From Salinibacillus aidingensis (GTDB taxonomy: Bacteria; Bacillota; Bacilli; Bacillales; Alkalibacillaceae), in NCBI RefSeq assembly GCF_039522525.1, contig NZ_BAAADO010000004.1, forward strand, positions 372,001-436,000: a stretch of 64,000 nucleotides of DNA. Direction: 5' to 3'. The notes below the pieces were generated by a model. The model was given only the letters and a program-made list of their open reading frames with translations. It made no database searches and had not been told where the DNA came from. Position numbers and translations under genes: made by a program. Below, one piece after another: positions 42,382 to 50,901 of this stretch; the stretch's first letter is position 1; every line of letters starts with the position of its first letter.

Positions 42382-44331
42382 TTGAGTAGTCAAAATTCGT
42401 ATAATGATGACTCTATTCAGGTGTTGGAAGGCTTAGAAGCTGTACGAAAACGACCTGGAATGTACATTGGAAGTACCGATCATCGTGGATTGCATCACCT
42501 TGTTTTTGAAATTGTGGATAATGCGGTAGATGAAGCATTATCAGGATTCGGTAATGAAATTAATGTTAAAATACATAAAGATGGAAGCATTTCCGTCCGG
42601 GATCATGGACGTGGGATGCCCACAGGTATGCATAAGATGGGAAAGCCTACTCCTGAAGTTATATTAACGGTATTGCATGCCGGCGGTAAGTTTGGACAAG
42701 GTGGTTATAAGACGAGCGGAGGTTTGCATGGTGTAGGCGCATCTGTAGTAAATGCCCTGTCCGAATGGCTAGAAGTCACGATCTACCGCGACAAAATGGT
42801 ATATAAGCAAAGGTTTGAAGATGGCGGAAAGCCGGTTACCGGTCTGGAGCAGCATGGCGGAACCAGAAAAACAGGAACGGAAATTCGCTTTAAACCAGAT
42901 TCGAATATTTTCTCCACTACCGCATTTCAATTTGAAATATTGGCGGAAAGGCTAAGAGAAGCAGCCTTTTTATTAAAGGGTCTGAAAATCGAATTAACAG
43001 ATGAAATTCAGGAATTATCTGAAACTTATCAATATCCGGAAGGGTTAAAATCCTTTGTTGATTATTTAAATGAAGAGAAGGATACATTACATCCTGTTGT
43101 TGCTTTCGAAGGTGAAAGCCATGGAATTGAGGTTGATTTTGCATTTCAATTTAATGACGGTTATGCGGAAAGTATGCTGTCATTTGTCAATAATGTCCGC
43201 ACACAGGATGGAGGTACACACGAATCAGGAACCCGTTCAGCCTTAACCCGGAGTATCAATGATCATGCGCGAAAGAATGGCTTGCTAAAAGAGAAGGATA
43301 AAAATTTAGATGGAAGTGACATTCGGGAAGGATTTACGGCGATTATATCTGTACGTATTCCCGAGGAGATACTGCAATTTGAAGGTCAGACCAAGAGTAA
43401 ACTCGGGACTTCAGAGGCTCGTTCTGCTGTTGATAATGTGATATCGGAAAAGCTTTCTTACTTCCTTGAAGAGAATCCCGAAACAGCTACACAGCTGATT
43501 AAAAAGGCAATAAAGGCAAGAGAGGCCCGGGAAGCAGCCAGGAAGGCCAGAGAGGATGCCCGCACTGGGAAAAAACGCAAAAAACGGGATGCACTACTAA
43601 GTGGAAAGCTTACCCCTGCTCAATCGAAAAATGCTAAAAAAAATGAATTATATTTAGTAGAGGGGGACTCTGCCGGAGGATCAGCCAAACAAGGCAGGGA
43701 CAGACGCTTTCAGGCCGTTCTTCCTCTTAGGGGTAAGGTTATTAACACGGAGAAAGCGAAAATATCCGATATCTTCAAAAACGAAGAAATCTCCACCATT
43801 ATTCATACGATAGGTGCGGATGTGGGCGCAGATTTTAATATTGAGGATATTCAATATGATAAGATTATTATTATGACGGATGCGGATACAGATGGAGCGC
43901 ATATTCAGGTACTCCTGCTAACCTTTTTCTATCGCTATATGAGACCTTTAATTGAAGCTGGAAAAGTTTATATTGCATTGCCTCCTCTGTATAAGGTTTC
44001 AAAAGGAAAAGGGAAAAAGGAGAAAACCGAGTACGCTTGGGAAGAAGATGCTCTAAAGGATATCCTGAGTAAATTTAAGAATGGGTACACGATTCAACGC
44101 TATAAAGGTTTAGGTGAGATGAACGCAGACCAGCTCTGGGAAACAACGATGAATCCGGACACACGTACCCTCATTCGTGTTACTATTGAGGACTTAGCGC
44201 GGGCGGAACGGAGAATTACCACATTGATGGGCGATAAAGTAGAACCCCGGAGAAACTGGATTGAATCGAATGTAGCCTTCAGTCTTGATGATGATGAAAA
44301 CATTCTGGAAAACGATAAACTTCATACGTAA
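42382..44331 (+). CDS. parE: DNA topoisomerase IV subunit B ParE
   Basis: ParE is the ATPase subunit of topoisomerase IV, which unlinks daughter chromosomes. The 649-residue protein has the GHKL ATPase motifs EIVDNAVDEALSG and GLHGVGASVVNAL, and the TOPRIM domain EGDSAGGSAKQGRDR near residue 430. The metal-binding acids are in MTDADTDGAHI. The start is TTG at 42382 with AAAGGGGA upstream. parC follows after 26 bp. Confidence 0.96.
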   Translation: MSSQNSYNDDSIQVLEGLEAVRKRPGMYIGSTDHRGLHHLVFEIVDNAVDEALSGFGNEINVKIHKDGSISVRDHGRGMPTGMHKMGKPTPEVILTVLHAGGKFGQGGYKTSGGLHGVGASVVNALSEWLEVTIYRDKMVYKQRFEDGGKPVTGLEQHGGTRKTGTEIRFKPDSNIFSTTAFQFEILAERLREAAFLLKGLKIELTDEIQELSETYQYPEGLKSFVDYLNEEKDTLHPVVAFEGESHGIEVDFAFQFNDGYAESMLSFVNNVRTQDGGTHESGTRSALTRSINDHARKNGLLKEKDKNLDGSDIREGFTAIISVRIPEEILQFEGQTKSKLGTSEARSAVDNVISEKLSYFLEENPETATQLIKKAIKAREAREAARKAREDARTGKKRKKRDALLSGKLTPAQSKNAKKNELYLVEGDSAGGSAKQGRDRRFQAVLPLRGKVINTEKAKISDIFKNEEISTIIHTIGADVGADFNIEDIQYDKIIIMTDADTDGAHIQVLLLTFFYRYMRPLIEAGKVYIALPPLYKVSKGKGKKEKTEYAWEEDALKDILSKFKNGYTIQRYKGLGEMNADQLWETTMNPDTRTLIRVTIEDLARAERRITTLMGDKVEPRRNWIESNVAFSLDDDENILENDKLHT

Positions 44332-44357
44332 TAAAATAGGAAAAGGAGGACAAGTCA

Positions 44358-46811
44358 TTGGCTGATCAAGCACAATTTTTAGACCTCCCCTTTGAAGAAG
44401 TCATTGGGGACAGGTTTGGACGATACAGTAAATATATTATTCAGGAACGGGCCTTGCCAGATGCCAGGGACGGATTAAAGCCCGTACAGCGTCGTATTTT
44501 ATACGCTATGCATCAGGAGAAAAATACCCATGACAAGCCATTCCGAAAGTCCGCTAAAACCGTGGGAACGGTAATCGGAAACTACCATCCACATGGAGAT
44601 TCATCTGTATATGAAGCACTGGTACGTATGAGTCAGACGTGGAAGGTGCGAAATGTTTTAGTTGAGATGCATGGAAACAACGGGAGTATCGATGGAGACC
44701 CACCAGCAGCCATGCGTTATACGGAGGCGCGTTTAGCCAGTATCACTTCACAATTGTTACGTGATATTGAAAAGGAAACGGTTGATTTTATCCCTAATTT
44801 TGATGATACCGACTATGAACCGGTTGTTTTACCAGCGAAATTTCCTAACTTATTAGTCAATGGTTCAACAGGGATTTCGGCAGGCTATGCTACAGATATT
44901 CCTCCTCATAACCTGAAAGAGGTCATTGATGCTGTTATCATGAGGATTGATAAGCCAGATGCTGATGTTGAGCAACTAATGAAGGTTTTAAAAGGACCGG
45001 ACTTCCCTACAGGAGGTATTATTCAGGGAATTGAAGGAATTAAAAAAGCCTATAAAACCGGAAAAGGAAAAGTGGTTGTTCGGGGTAAAGCAGAAATCGA
45101 AGAGCTCCGCAGCGGCCGGGAGCAAATCGTCATTAATGAGCTTCCTTATGAGGTTAACAAAGCTAATCTGGTTAAGAAGTTTGATGAATTCCGGCTTGAC
45201 CGGAAAGTGGAGGGAATAGCAGAGGTCCGTGATGAAACGGATCGGACCGGACTGCAAATTGTGATTGAATTAAAAAAAGATGCGGATAGTGAAGGTATTT
45301 TAAATTATTTTTATAAAAATACCGATTTACAAATTACATATAACTTTAATATGGTAGCCATCCATAATAAGACTCCACAATTAATGAGCCTGTCAGCGAT
45401 ATTAGATTCCTACATTCAGCACCAGCGGGATGTCATGATTCGTCAATCCCGTTTTGATTTAAGGAAGGCAAAGGATCGTGCCCATATTGTGGAAGGCTTG
45501 ATTAAAGCTATTTCCATTTTAGATGATGTGATTGCAGCCATTCGCGCTTCGAAGGATAAACAGGATGCCAAAAATCGTCTGATAGAACTTTTTGATTTTA
45601 CTGAGAAGCAGTCAGAAGCGATTGTCACATTACAGCTTTATCGATTAACCAATACAGATGTGACAGCGTTGCAGGAAGAGGCGGAGGAACTGAAGAAGCA
45701 AATTGAAGAATTAGAATCTATTCTTAATAGTGAAACTAAATTGCTGAAAGAAATTAAAAACGATCTAAAACAGCTTCAAAAGCAGTATAAAACCGATCGT
45801 TTAACGAAAATTGAAGAGCAGGTAGAAGAATTAAAGATTAATCTGGAAGTTATGGTAGCAAGTGAGGATGTACTTGTATCCGTTACGAAGGATGGTTACG
45901 TGAAGCGGACCAGTCTCAGATCCTATTCTGCATCGAATGAAAGTGATTTACCGGTAAAAGAAGGAGACCATCTCTTAACCTTACAGGAGTTAAATACAAC
46001 GGATAAAATTCTTCTATTTACAAACAAAGGGAATTACTTATACATTCATGTCCACGAGCTTCCGGATATCAGGTGGAAGGATTTAGGTCAGCATGTGGCT
46101 AACTTAGTTACTATAGAACCGGATGAAAAAATCATTAACGTTCTTCCTGTCAGAGAGTTTTCAGATGATCAATACCTGCTGTTCTTTACGCGAAACGGAA
46201 TGGTGAAAAAGACGGAGCTAAAACAGTATGATGCGCAGAGACGCTCGAAACCATTGGTAGCTATAAATCTAAAAAACGATGATGAAGTCGTCAGTGTTCA
46301 TCAGACAGATGGCAATCAGGATTTATTTATTACATCCAATAAAGGCTTCGGCTTATGGTACCATGAATCAGAAGTGAAACCCGTGGGTCAGCGTGCTGCT
46401 GGTGTGAAGGCCATTCAGTTGAAAAAGGATGAATTTGTTATCAGTGGTGAAGTCTTTGATGAATTAACAGCTCCTTCTATCGTACTGATAACACAAAGGG
46501 GAGCATGTAAACGTATGGCCCTGTCTGACTTCGAACAATCCTCACGGGCTAAAAGAGGACTGGTTATGCTTAAAGAGCTGAAATCTAAGCCGCACCGTGC
46601 TGTTGGGTTACATTTAATCCAGGAAGAAGAGTTTGTTATATTTCAAACTGAAGATGACCAAATTCATGAGTTGTATCCCTTGGAATTGAAGAAACACGAC
46701 CGGTACAGTAATGGTTCATTTGTTGTTGATACTGACTTAACAGGGAATGTCATAAGTACTTGGAAAAAACCTTCTTATATAAAACCATTTGAAGAATTAA
46801 AAGAAGAATAA
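44358..46811 (+). CDS. parC: DNA topoisomerase IV subunit A ParC
   Basis: ParC is the DNA-cleaving subunit of topoisomerase IV. The 817-residue protein has the catalytic-Tyr region PPAAMRYTEARLA near residue 119. The quinolone-resistance region GNYHPHGDSSVYEALVRMSQ near residue 80 carries the wild-type Ser and Glu. A coiled coil lies around residues 430-495, and a C-terminal beta-pinwheel follows. The start is TTG at 44358, with AAAGGAGG upstream. It is the second gene of parEC and ends in a strong terminator. Confidence 0.96.
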   Translation: MADQAQFLDLPFEEVIGDRFGRYSKYIIQERALPDARDGLKPVQRRILYAMHQEKNTHDKPFRKSAKTVGTVIGNYHPHGDSSVYEALVRMSQTWKVRNVLVEMHGNNGSIDGDPPAAMRYTEARLASITSQLLRDIEKETVDFIPNFDDTDYEPVVLPAKFPNLLVNGSTGISAGYATDIPPHNLKEVIDAVIMRIDKPDADVEQLMKVLKGPDFPTGGIIQGIEGIKKAYKTGKGKVVVRGKAEIEELRSGREQIVINELPYEVNKANLVKKFDEFRLDRKVEGIAEVRDETDRTGLQIVIELKKDADSEGILNYFYKNTDLQITYNFNMVAIHNKTPQLMSLSAILDSYIQHQRDVMIRQSRFDLRKAKDRAHIVEGLIKAISILDDVIAAIRASKDKQDAKNRLIELFDFTEKQSEAIVTLQLYRLTNTDVTALQEEAEELKKQIEELESILNSETKLLKEIKNDLKQLQKQYKTDRLTKIEEQVEELKINLEVMVASEDVLVSVTKDGYVKRTSLRSYSASNESDLPVKEGDHLLTLQELNTTDKILLFTNKGNYLYIHVHELPDIRWKDLGQHVANLVTIEPDEKIINVLPVREFSDDQYLLFFTRNGMVKKTELKQYDAQRRSKPLVAINLKNDDEVVSVHQTDGNQDLFITSNKGFGLWYHESEVKPVGQRAAGVKAIQLKKDEFVISGEVFDELTAPSIVLITQRGACKRMALSDFEQSSRAKRGLVMLKELKSKPHRAVGLHLIQEEEFVIFQTEDDQIHELYPLELKKHDRYSNGSFVVDTDLTGNVISTWKKPSYIKPFEELKEE

Positions 46812-46821
46812 ATCTAAGATT

Positions 46822-46861
46822 AAAATAGGGTCTGTTTATATAAGCAGATCCTATTTTTTTC
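46822..46861 (+). terminator. Terminator after parC
   Basis: AAAATAGGGTCTG pairs with CAGATCCTATTTT around a loop and is followed by TTT. Confidence 0.9.
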
Positions 46862-46915
46862 GAACTAGTACGTCAAAATATCCTTCCCGGAATAGGGTTC
46901 ACTTTAACTCATTTA

Positions 46916-46959
46916 TTGAATACCTGGTTCAAATCATGTATATTAGAACCAGGTATTAA
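46916..46959 (+). promoter_or_regulatory. fabI promoter with FapR-like operator
   Basis: TTGAAT (46916-46921), a 17-bp spacer and TATATT (46939-46944) form a promoter. TTAGAACCAGGTATTAA at 46943-46959 agrees with the B. subtilis FapR site as I remember it (TTAGTACCTGATACTAA) at 14 of 17 positions on the complementary strand, and covers the -10. A longer dyad ACCTGGTTC/GAACCAGGT spans the spacer. Confidence 0.75.
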
Positions 46960-46994
46960 TAATAGATAACAACGTATCTTAGGAGGATTTTGAA

Positions 46995-47768
46995 GTGGAT
47001 TTATTAAAATTAAAGGATAAAAACATCGTTGTAATGGGTGTTGCGAATGAGAGAAGTCTGGCTTGGGGTGTGGCTCAATCCCTTTATGGGGCAGGTGCAA
47101 ACGTAATTTTTACATATCGACAGGAGCGCTCCAAAAAGAAATTGGAGAAACTATTGGAGAAGCATGAATACGATGCTGAGCTTGTTGTACAGTGTGATGT
47201 GAATGATGATGAAAGTATTAAAGGAACGTTCAAAGAAATAGGCGATAAGGTTGGAACAATACATGGAATTGTTCATTCGATTGCATTTGCTCATGGAGAG
47301 GATTTAAAGGGAGATTTTGTTGAAACCTCCCGTGATGGATTTGCCTATGCACATGATACCAGTGCATATTCCATTATTGCTGTTGCCAGAGAGGCAAAAC
47401 CTTATATGACTGAAGGAGGCTCAATCATTGGAATGACCTTCCTGGGAGCACAAAGAGTGATTCCTGAATATAAGGTTATGGGTATTGCAAAATCAGCATT
47501 GGAATCTTCTGTGAAGTATTTGGCAGAGGATTTAGGGGAAGATCAAATTCGTGTAAATGCCCTGTCGGCTGGACCTGTTCGTACCCTGGCCGCAAAAGGA
47601 ATTTCCTCCTTCAATGAAATTCTTAGTGAAGTTGAAGAAAGAGCACCATTACGAAAGAACGTGACTAAGGAAGAAGTAGGGGATATGGCATTGGTTATGC
47701 TAAGTCACTTATCCCGTGGTGTAACCGGAGAAATTATTTACGTTGACTCCGGATATAACATTCTTTAA
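46995..47768 (+). CDS. fabI: Enoyl-ACP reductase FabI
   Basis: FabI catalyses the last reduction of each fatty-acid elongation cycle, using NAD(P)H. The 257-residue SDR-fold protein shows VMGVANERSLAWGVAQSL near residue 13 and the IHSIAFAHGEDLKG stretch (VHSIAFA). The active site pairs SAYSIIAVA with YKVMGIAKSALES, giving the Tyr-x6-Lys pattern. The start is GTG at 46995 with AGGAGG upstream. A FapR-like operator overlaps its promoter, consistent with malonyl-CoA control. Confidence 0.95.
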   Translation: MDLLKLKDKNIVVMGVANERSLAWGVAQSLYGAGANVIFTYRQERSKKKLEKLLEKHEYDAELVVQCDVNDDESIKGTFKEIGDKVGTIHGIVHSIAFAHGEDLKGDFVETSRDGFAYAHDTSAYSIIAVAREAKPYMTEGGSIIGMTFLGAQRVIPEYKVMGIAKSALESSVKYLAEDLGEDQIRVNALSAGPVRTLAAKGISSFNEILSEVEERAPLRKNVTKEEVGDMALVMLSHLSRGVTGEIIYVDSGYNIL

Positions 47769-47824
47769 AGAAAAGCGAAGGCGATTCGGGAGCCCGTAGC
47801 AGGACATAGAAAAGCGGAGGTGAC
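47767..47824. repeat. Bacillaceae interspersed repeat, opposite orientation
   Basis: AAAGAAAAGCGAAGGCGA and, 40 bp on, AGAAAAGCGGAGGTGA are two cores whose complements match the repeats at 4908-4930 and 11855-11875. The first core overlaps the end of fabI. Confidence 0.65.
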
Positions 47825-47911
47825 TTTCGAGTGCTTCCCTTTTTCTTTTTGTTGAAAGGTTTCTGAATATTGTGATATAATCACTTTATATGAAAGGATG
47901 GGAGTTGATGT

Positions 47912-48523
47912 ATGGCTGAATTAAAGGAGCGTATCGTTGAATCTTCTTTATACTTATTTGAACAGTATGGGTTTCATGGTGTTACGGTCAATGATATTGT
48001 CCAGCATTCTAGGACGTCAAAAGGAGGGTTTTACCACCATTTTCAATCTAAAGATGAGCTCTTATTTATGATTCATGATACATTTATCACATACGTTTTA
48101 GCAAAAGCAGACGAAGCTATTTCTACTTATGAAAAACCTGCTCTGCAGCTTCATGCAATCATCCAGTCATTTGTAAAAGTCTTTGATTTATATAAACCCC
48201 ACATTTCAGTCTTCTACCAGGAAAGCAATTATCTTAAACCTCACTTTGATCAGCTTATCAAGAGAAAACGGGATCAATTTAAACAAATGATCTTCCAGGT
48301 TATCCAACAGGGACAAAGCTCAGGGGAATTTCGTGCATCTCTTCCTGCCGAAATAACCGGAATGTCGATTCTGGGAATGGTAAACTGGACGTATAAATGG
48401 TATCAGAAAGATGGAGAGAAAACGATTGAAGAAATTGCCCATACATTTTCGGATATTATTTTACAGGGCATTTTAACACCATCTGCAAAAGAAAATCCGC
48501 AACTTAAACCCTTATTACTTTAA
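47912..48523 (+). CDS. TetR-family regulator of acyl-CoA metabolism
   Basis: This 203-residue TetR/AcrR protein has the N-terminal helix-turn-helix FEQYGFHGVTVNDIVQHSRT and SKGGFYHHFQSKDELL near residues 15-52. A helical ligand domain follows, including MVNWTYKWYQKDGEKTIEEI, as in KstR-like regulators that sense acyl-CoAs. It lies directly upstream of the acyl-CoA dehydrogenase operon, whose promoter holds a 16-bp palindrome. It probably represses that operon and releases on a CoA-ester ligand; this is inferred from context. Confidence 0.88.
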   Translation: MAELKERIVESSLYLFEQYGFHGVTVNDIVQHSRTSKGGFYHHFQSKDELLFMIHDTFITYVLAKADEAISTYEKPALQLHAIIQSFVKVFDLYKPHISVFYQESNYLKPHFDQLIKRKRDQFKQMIFQVIQQGQSSGEFRASLPAEITGMSILGMVNWTYKWYQKDGEKTIEEIAHTFSDIILQGILTPSAKENPQLKPLLL

Positions 48524-48538
48524 AATTATGGGCAAAAA

Positions 48539-48552
48539 TAAAAGCGCTTACA
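48539..48552 (+). promoter_or_regulatory. Candidate CcpA cre site
   Basis: TAAAAGCGCTTACA matches the cre consensus TGAAAGCGCTTTCA at 12 of 14 positions and lies just upstream of the acyl-CoA dehydrogenase promoter. It suggests carbon catabolite control. Confidence 0.6.
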
Positions 48553-48561
48553 TTTGTGGTA

Positions 48562-48590
48562 TTTACAGACCAACTGGTCGGTCTTAAACG
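48562..48590 (+). promoter_or_regulatory. Promoter and TetR-type operator of the acyl-CoA operon
   Basis: TTTACA at 48562-48567 is followed by a 17-bp spacer and a weak -10 (TAAACG). The spacer holds the 16-bp dyad GACCAACTGGTCGGTC at 48568-48583, the shape of operators used by TetR repressors. It sits between the TetR gene and acyl-CoA dehydrogenase. Confidence 0.65.
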
Positions 48591-48613
48591 ATAAGTTTTT
48601 AAGGGGGAGTTTG

Positions 48614-49759
48614 ATGAACTTTGAATTGACAAAGGAACAGGAAATGACCAAAAGAATGGTGAGGAATTTCGCTGAAGATGTTATACGGCCAAGAACCATT
48701 GATATAGACAGGAAAGCGGAATTTCCTCGTGACATTTTTAGGGATATGGGTGAATTAGGATTATTAGGGATTCCCTTTCCTGAGAAATATGGGGGTACTG
48801 GCGGGGATACCGTGATGTATGCCCTCGCAGTGGAGGAAATTGGTCGTGTATGCGGAAGCACAGGCTTAAGTTATGCTGCAGCTGTTTCTTTGGGTGCTTC
48901 ACCGATTTATTATTTTGGAACAGAGGAGCAGAAGGAAAAATATCTTATTCCCCTGGCTACAGGAAAGGCTCTGGGTTCATTTGGCCTAACAGAGCCTAAC
49001 GCAGGTTCCGATGCAGGTGGAACACAAACGTCAGCAAGCATATCCGGCGATGAATACATTATCAATGGGGAAAAATGCTTCATAACGAATGCGAGTTTCG
49101 CTAAAACACTAATCGTAACCGCTGTAACAAACGAGAACGATCAGTCTGAGGATAAAAAAGTATCCGCACTGATTGTACCAACTGATGCTGATGGGCTAAC
49201 CATCAGAAATCCCTATGAAAAAATGGGGGTCCGGGGATCAGATACCGCAGAGATTGTGATTGAAGACGTTCGAGTGCCCAGGGAAAACTTACTGGGAGAT
49301 CCGACAAAAGGATTTAAGCAATTTTTATATACGTTGGATGGCGGACGAATATCCATCGGTGCTCTCGGTGTAGGAATTGCTCAGGCTGCTTATGAAAAGG
49401 CCTTAGCGTATGCAAAGGAACGAAAGCAGTTCGGAAAATCCATATCCAGATTTCAGGCAATTCAGTTTAAATTAGCTGATATGGCGATGGAGATAGAATT
49501 AGCAAGAAATATGGTTCATAAGGCAGCCTGGTTGAAAGATCAGAACAAACCTTTCACGAAAGAAGCTGCCTACGCAAAGCTTTACGCAACCGAAGCAGCT
49601 TTCAGAGCAGCAAATCAGGCGATTCAAATTCATGGGGGTTATGGATATATGCGTGAATATGAAGTTGAGCGATATCTACGTGATGCGAAGCTGCTTGAAA
49701 TCGGTGAAGGGACATCAGAGATTCAGAGATTAGTCATTGCAAGACAAATAGGATGCTGA
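48614..49759 (+). CDS. Acyl-CoA dehydrogenase (YngJ-like)
   Basis: The 381-residue FAD enzyme introduces the alpha-beta double bond in acyl-CoAs. Motifs include FGLTEPNAGSDAGGTQTSA near residue 118, ISIGALGVGIAQAAYEKAL near 238, and a C-terminal IHGGYGYMREYEVERYLRDA with the usual catalytic Glu. By synteny with B. subtilis yngJ it probably acts on isovaleryl-CoA or a similar branched acyl-CoA, which is inference. I use ATG 48614 after AGGGGGAG; the frame to 48554 covers the promoter. First gene of the operon. Confidence 0.93.
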   Translation: MNFELTKEQEMTKRMVRNFAEDVIRPRTIDIDRKAEFPRDIFRDMGELGLLGIPFPEKYGGTGGDTVMYALAVEEIGRVCGSTGLSYAAAVSLGASPIYYFGTEEQKEKYLIPLATGKALGSFGLTEPNAGSDAGGTQTSASISGDEYIINGEKCFITNASFAKTLIVTAVTNENDQSEDKKVSALIVPTDADGLTIRNPYEKMGVRGSDTAEIVIEDVRVPRENLLGDPTKGFKQFLYTLDGGRISIGALGVGIAQAAYEKALAYAKERKQFGKSISRFQAIQFKLADMAMEIELARNMVHKAAWLKDQNKPFTKEAAYAKLYATEAAFRAANQAIQIHGGYGYMREYEVERYLRDAKLLEIGEGTSEIQRLVIARQIGC

Positions 49760-49787
49760 ATCTAAATAATAATAAGGAGGAATCATA

Positions 49788-50000
49788 ATGAAGGAAGTAA
49801 AATCTACAATGGCAGGTAACGTGTGGAAAATCGTGGTCGAAGCAGGACAGGAAATAACAAATGGGGAGGATGTTGTCATTCTGGAATCTATGAAAATGGA
49901 AATCCCCGTCTCAGCAGAATCAGATGGTGTTGTAAAGGAAGTAAAAGTAAAGGAGGGTGACTTCGTGAATGAAGGAGACCGCCTGGTTATTTTGGAGTAA
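49788..50000 (+). CDS. Biotin carboxyl carrier protein-like subunit (YngHB-like)
   Basis: This 70-residue single biotinyl/lipoyl domain carries ILESMKMEIPV, with the Lys of MKM as the biotin attachment site near residue 36, and closes with EGDFVNEGDRLVILE. It would carry CO2 for an acyl-CoA carboxylase, together with the carboxyltransferase gene further down. The start follows AAGGAGGAA. In B. subtilis a biotin carboxylase gene follows directly; here it does not. Confidence 0.9.
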   Translation: MKEVKSTMAGNVWKIVVEAGQEITNGEDVVILESMKMEIPVSAESDGVVKEVKVKEGDFVNEGDRLVILE

Positions 50001-50109
50001 CTGCAATAGCACTTATTTTTTACACACGGGGGAGTCCAAACGGAAAATCCGGTAAAAAAAAATCCGGTAAAAATGGACCGGAGAAGAGTCTGCTAAAGGG
50101 GAGGTAACG
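50001..50109 (+). other. Intergenic gap where biotin carboxylase would be expected
   Basis: The 109-bp gap contains two tandem copies of an AAAATCCGGTAAAAA-like unit at about 50043-50077, then GGACCGG. There is no coding remnant. It lies exactly where the yngH (biotin carboxylase) and yngG (HMG-CoA lyase) counterparts are in B. subtilis. Confidence 0.6.
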
Positions 50110-50889
50110 GTGAATACTGTTTTATTTGATGTCGTTGAAGATTATATCGGACTGATTACGCTTAATCGTCCAAAGGCTGCAAATGCCTTTTCGACTGAAT
50201 TACTGCAGGATTTAAATGACTGTATGGATTTAATTGAGGCCAGGGACGATTTACGTGTTTTAATTATTAAAGGAAGCGGTGAGAAGGCATTTTGTGCAGG
50301 TGCAGACTTAAAAGAGCGGGCCAGCATGTCAAAGAATGAAGTGGTTCAGACTGTAAAAACGATTAAAGAAACCGTAAATCGAGTGGAGGCTTTGCCGATG
50401 CCTGTTATTGCAGCCATTAATGGGGCTGCATTTGGTGGAGGACTGGAGCTTGCGCTTGCATGCGATATACGCATGGCCAGTACAGAAGCGTCTTTAGGGC
50501 TGACGGAAACCTCTCTCGGCATCATTCCTGGTGCCGGGGGAACCCAAAGACTGCCCCGATTAATCGGGCCAGGCCGGGCGAAGTACCTTATTTATTCTGC
50601 CCGTCGAGTCTCCAGTCAGGAGGCTTATCAACTGGGAATGATAGAGGTGCTTGTAGAGCGGGGAAAGCTTGTGGAACAAGTATTATCCGAGGCATCTATC
50701 ATTGCCGGCAATGGCCCGATCGGGGTGAGACAGGCTAAAGAAGCGATTCAGTCAGGCCTCAATACCAATATTGAGACAGGCTTAGATATTGAAGAGGCAT
50801 GCTATAAACGAACCATTCCAACCAACGATCGTTTGGAAGGAATACAGGCTTTTAAGGAGAAACGTAAACCGAATTTTTCAGGAAACTAA
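50110..50889 (+). CDS. Enoyl-CoA hydratase/isomerase family protein (YngF-like)
   Basis: This 259-residue crotonase-fold protein has the oxyanion motif AFCAGADLKERA near residue 62 and INGAAFGGGLELALACD near 105. The catalytic-acid region is LGIIPGAGGTQRLPRLIG. By context it is probably a methylglutaconyl-CoA hydratase in leucine breakdown, as proposed for yngF. The start is GTG at 50110 with GGGGAGGT upstream. The carboxyltransferase gene follows after 12 bp. Confidence 0.92.
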   Translation: MNTVLFDVVEDYIGLITLNRPKAANAFSTELLQDLNDCMDLIEARDDLRVLIIKGSGEKAFCAGADLKERASMSKNEVVQTVKTIKETVNRVEALPMPVIAAINGAAFGGGLELALACDIRMASTEASLGLTETSLGIIPGAGGTQRLPRLIGPGRAKYLIYSARRVSSQEAYQLGMIEVLVERGKLVEQVLSEASIIAGNGPIGVRQAKEAIQSGLNTNIETGLDIEEACYKRTIPTNDRLEGIQAFKEKRKPNFSGN

Positions 50890-50901
50890 AGGGGTGGAAA
50901 C

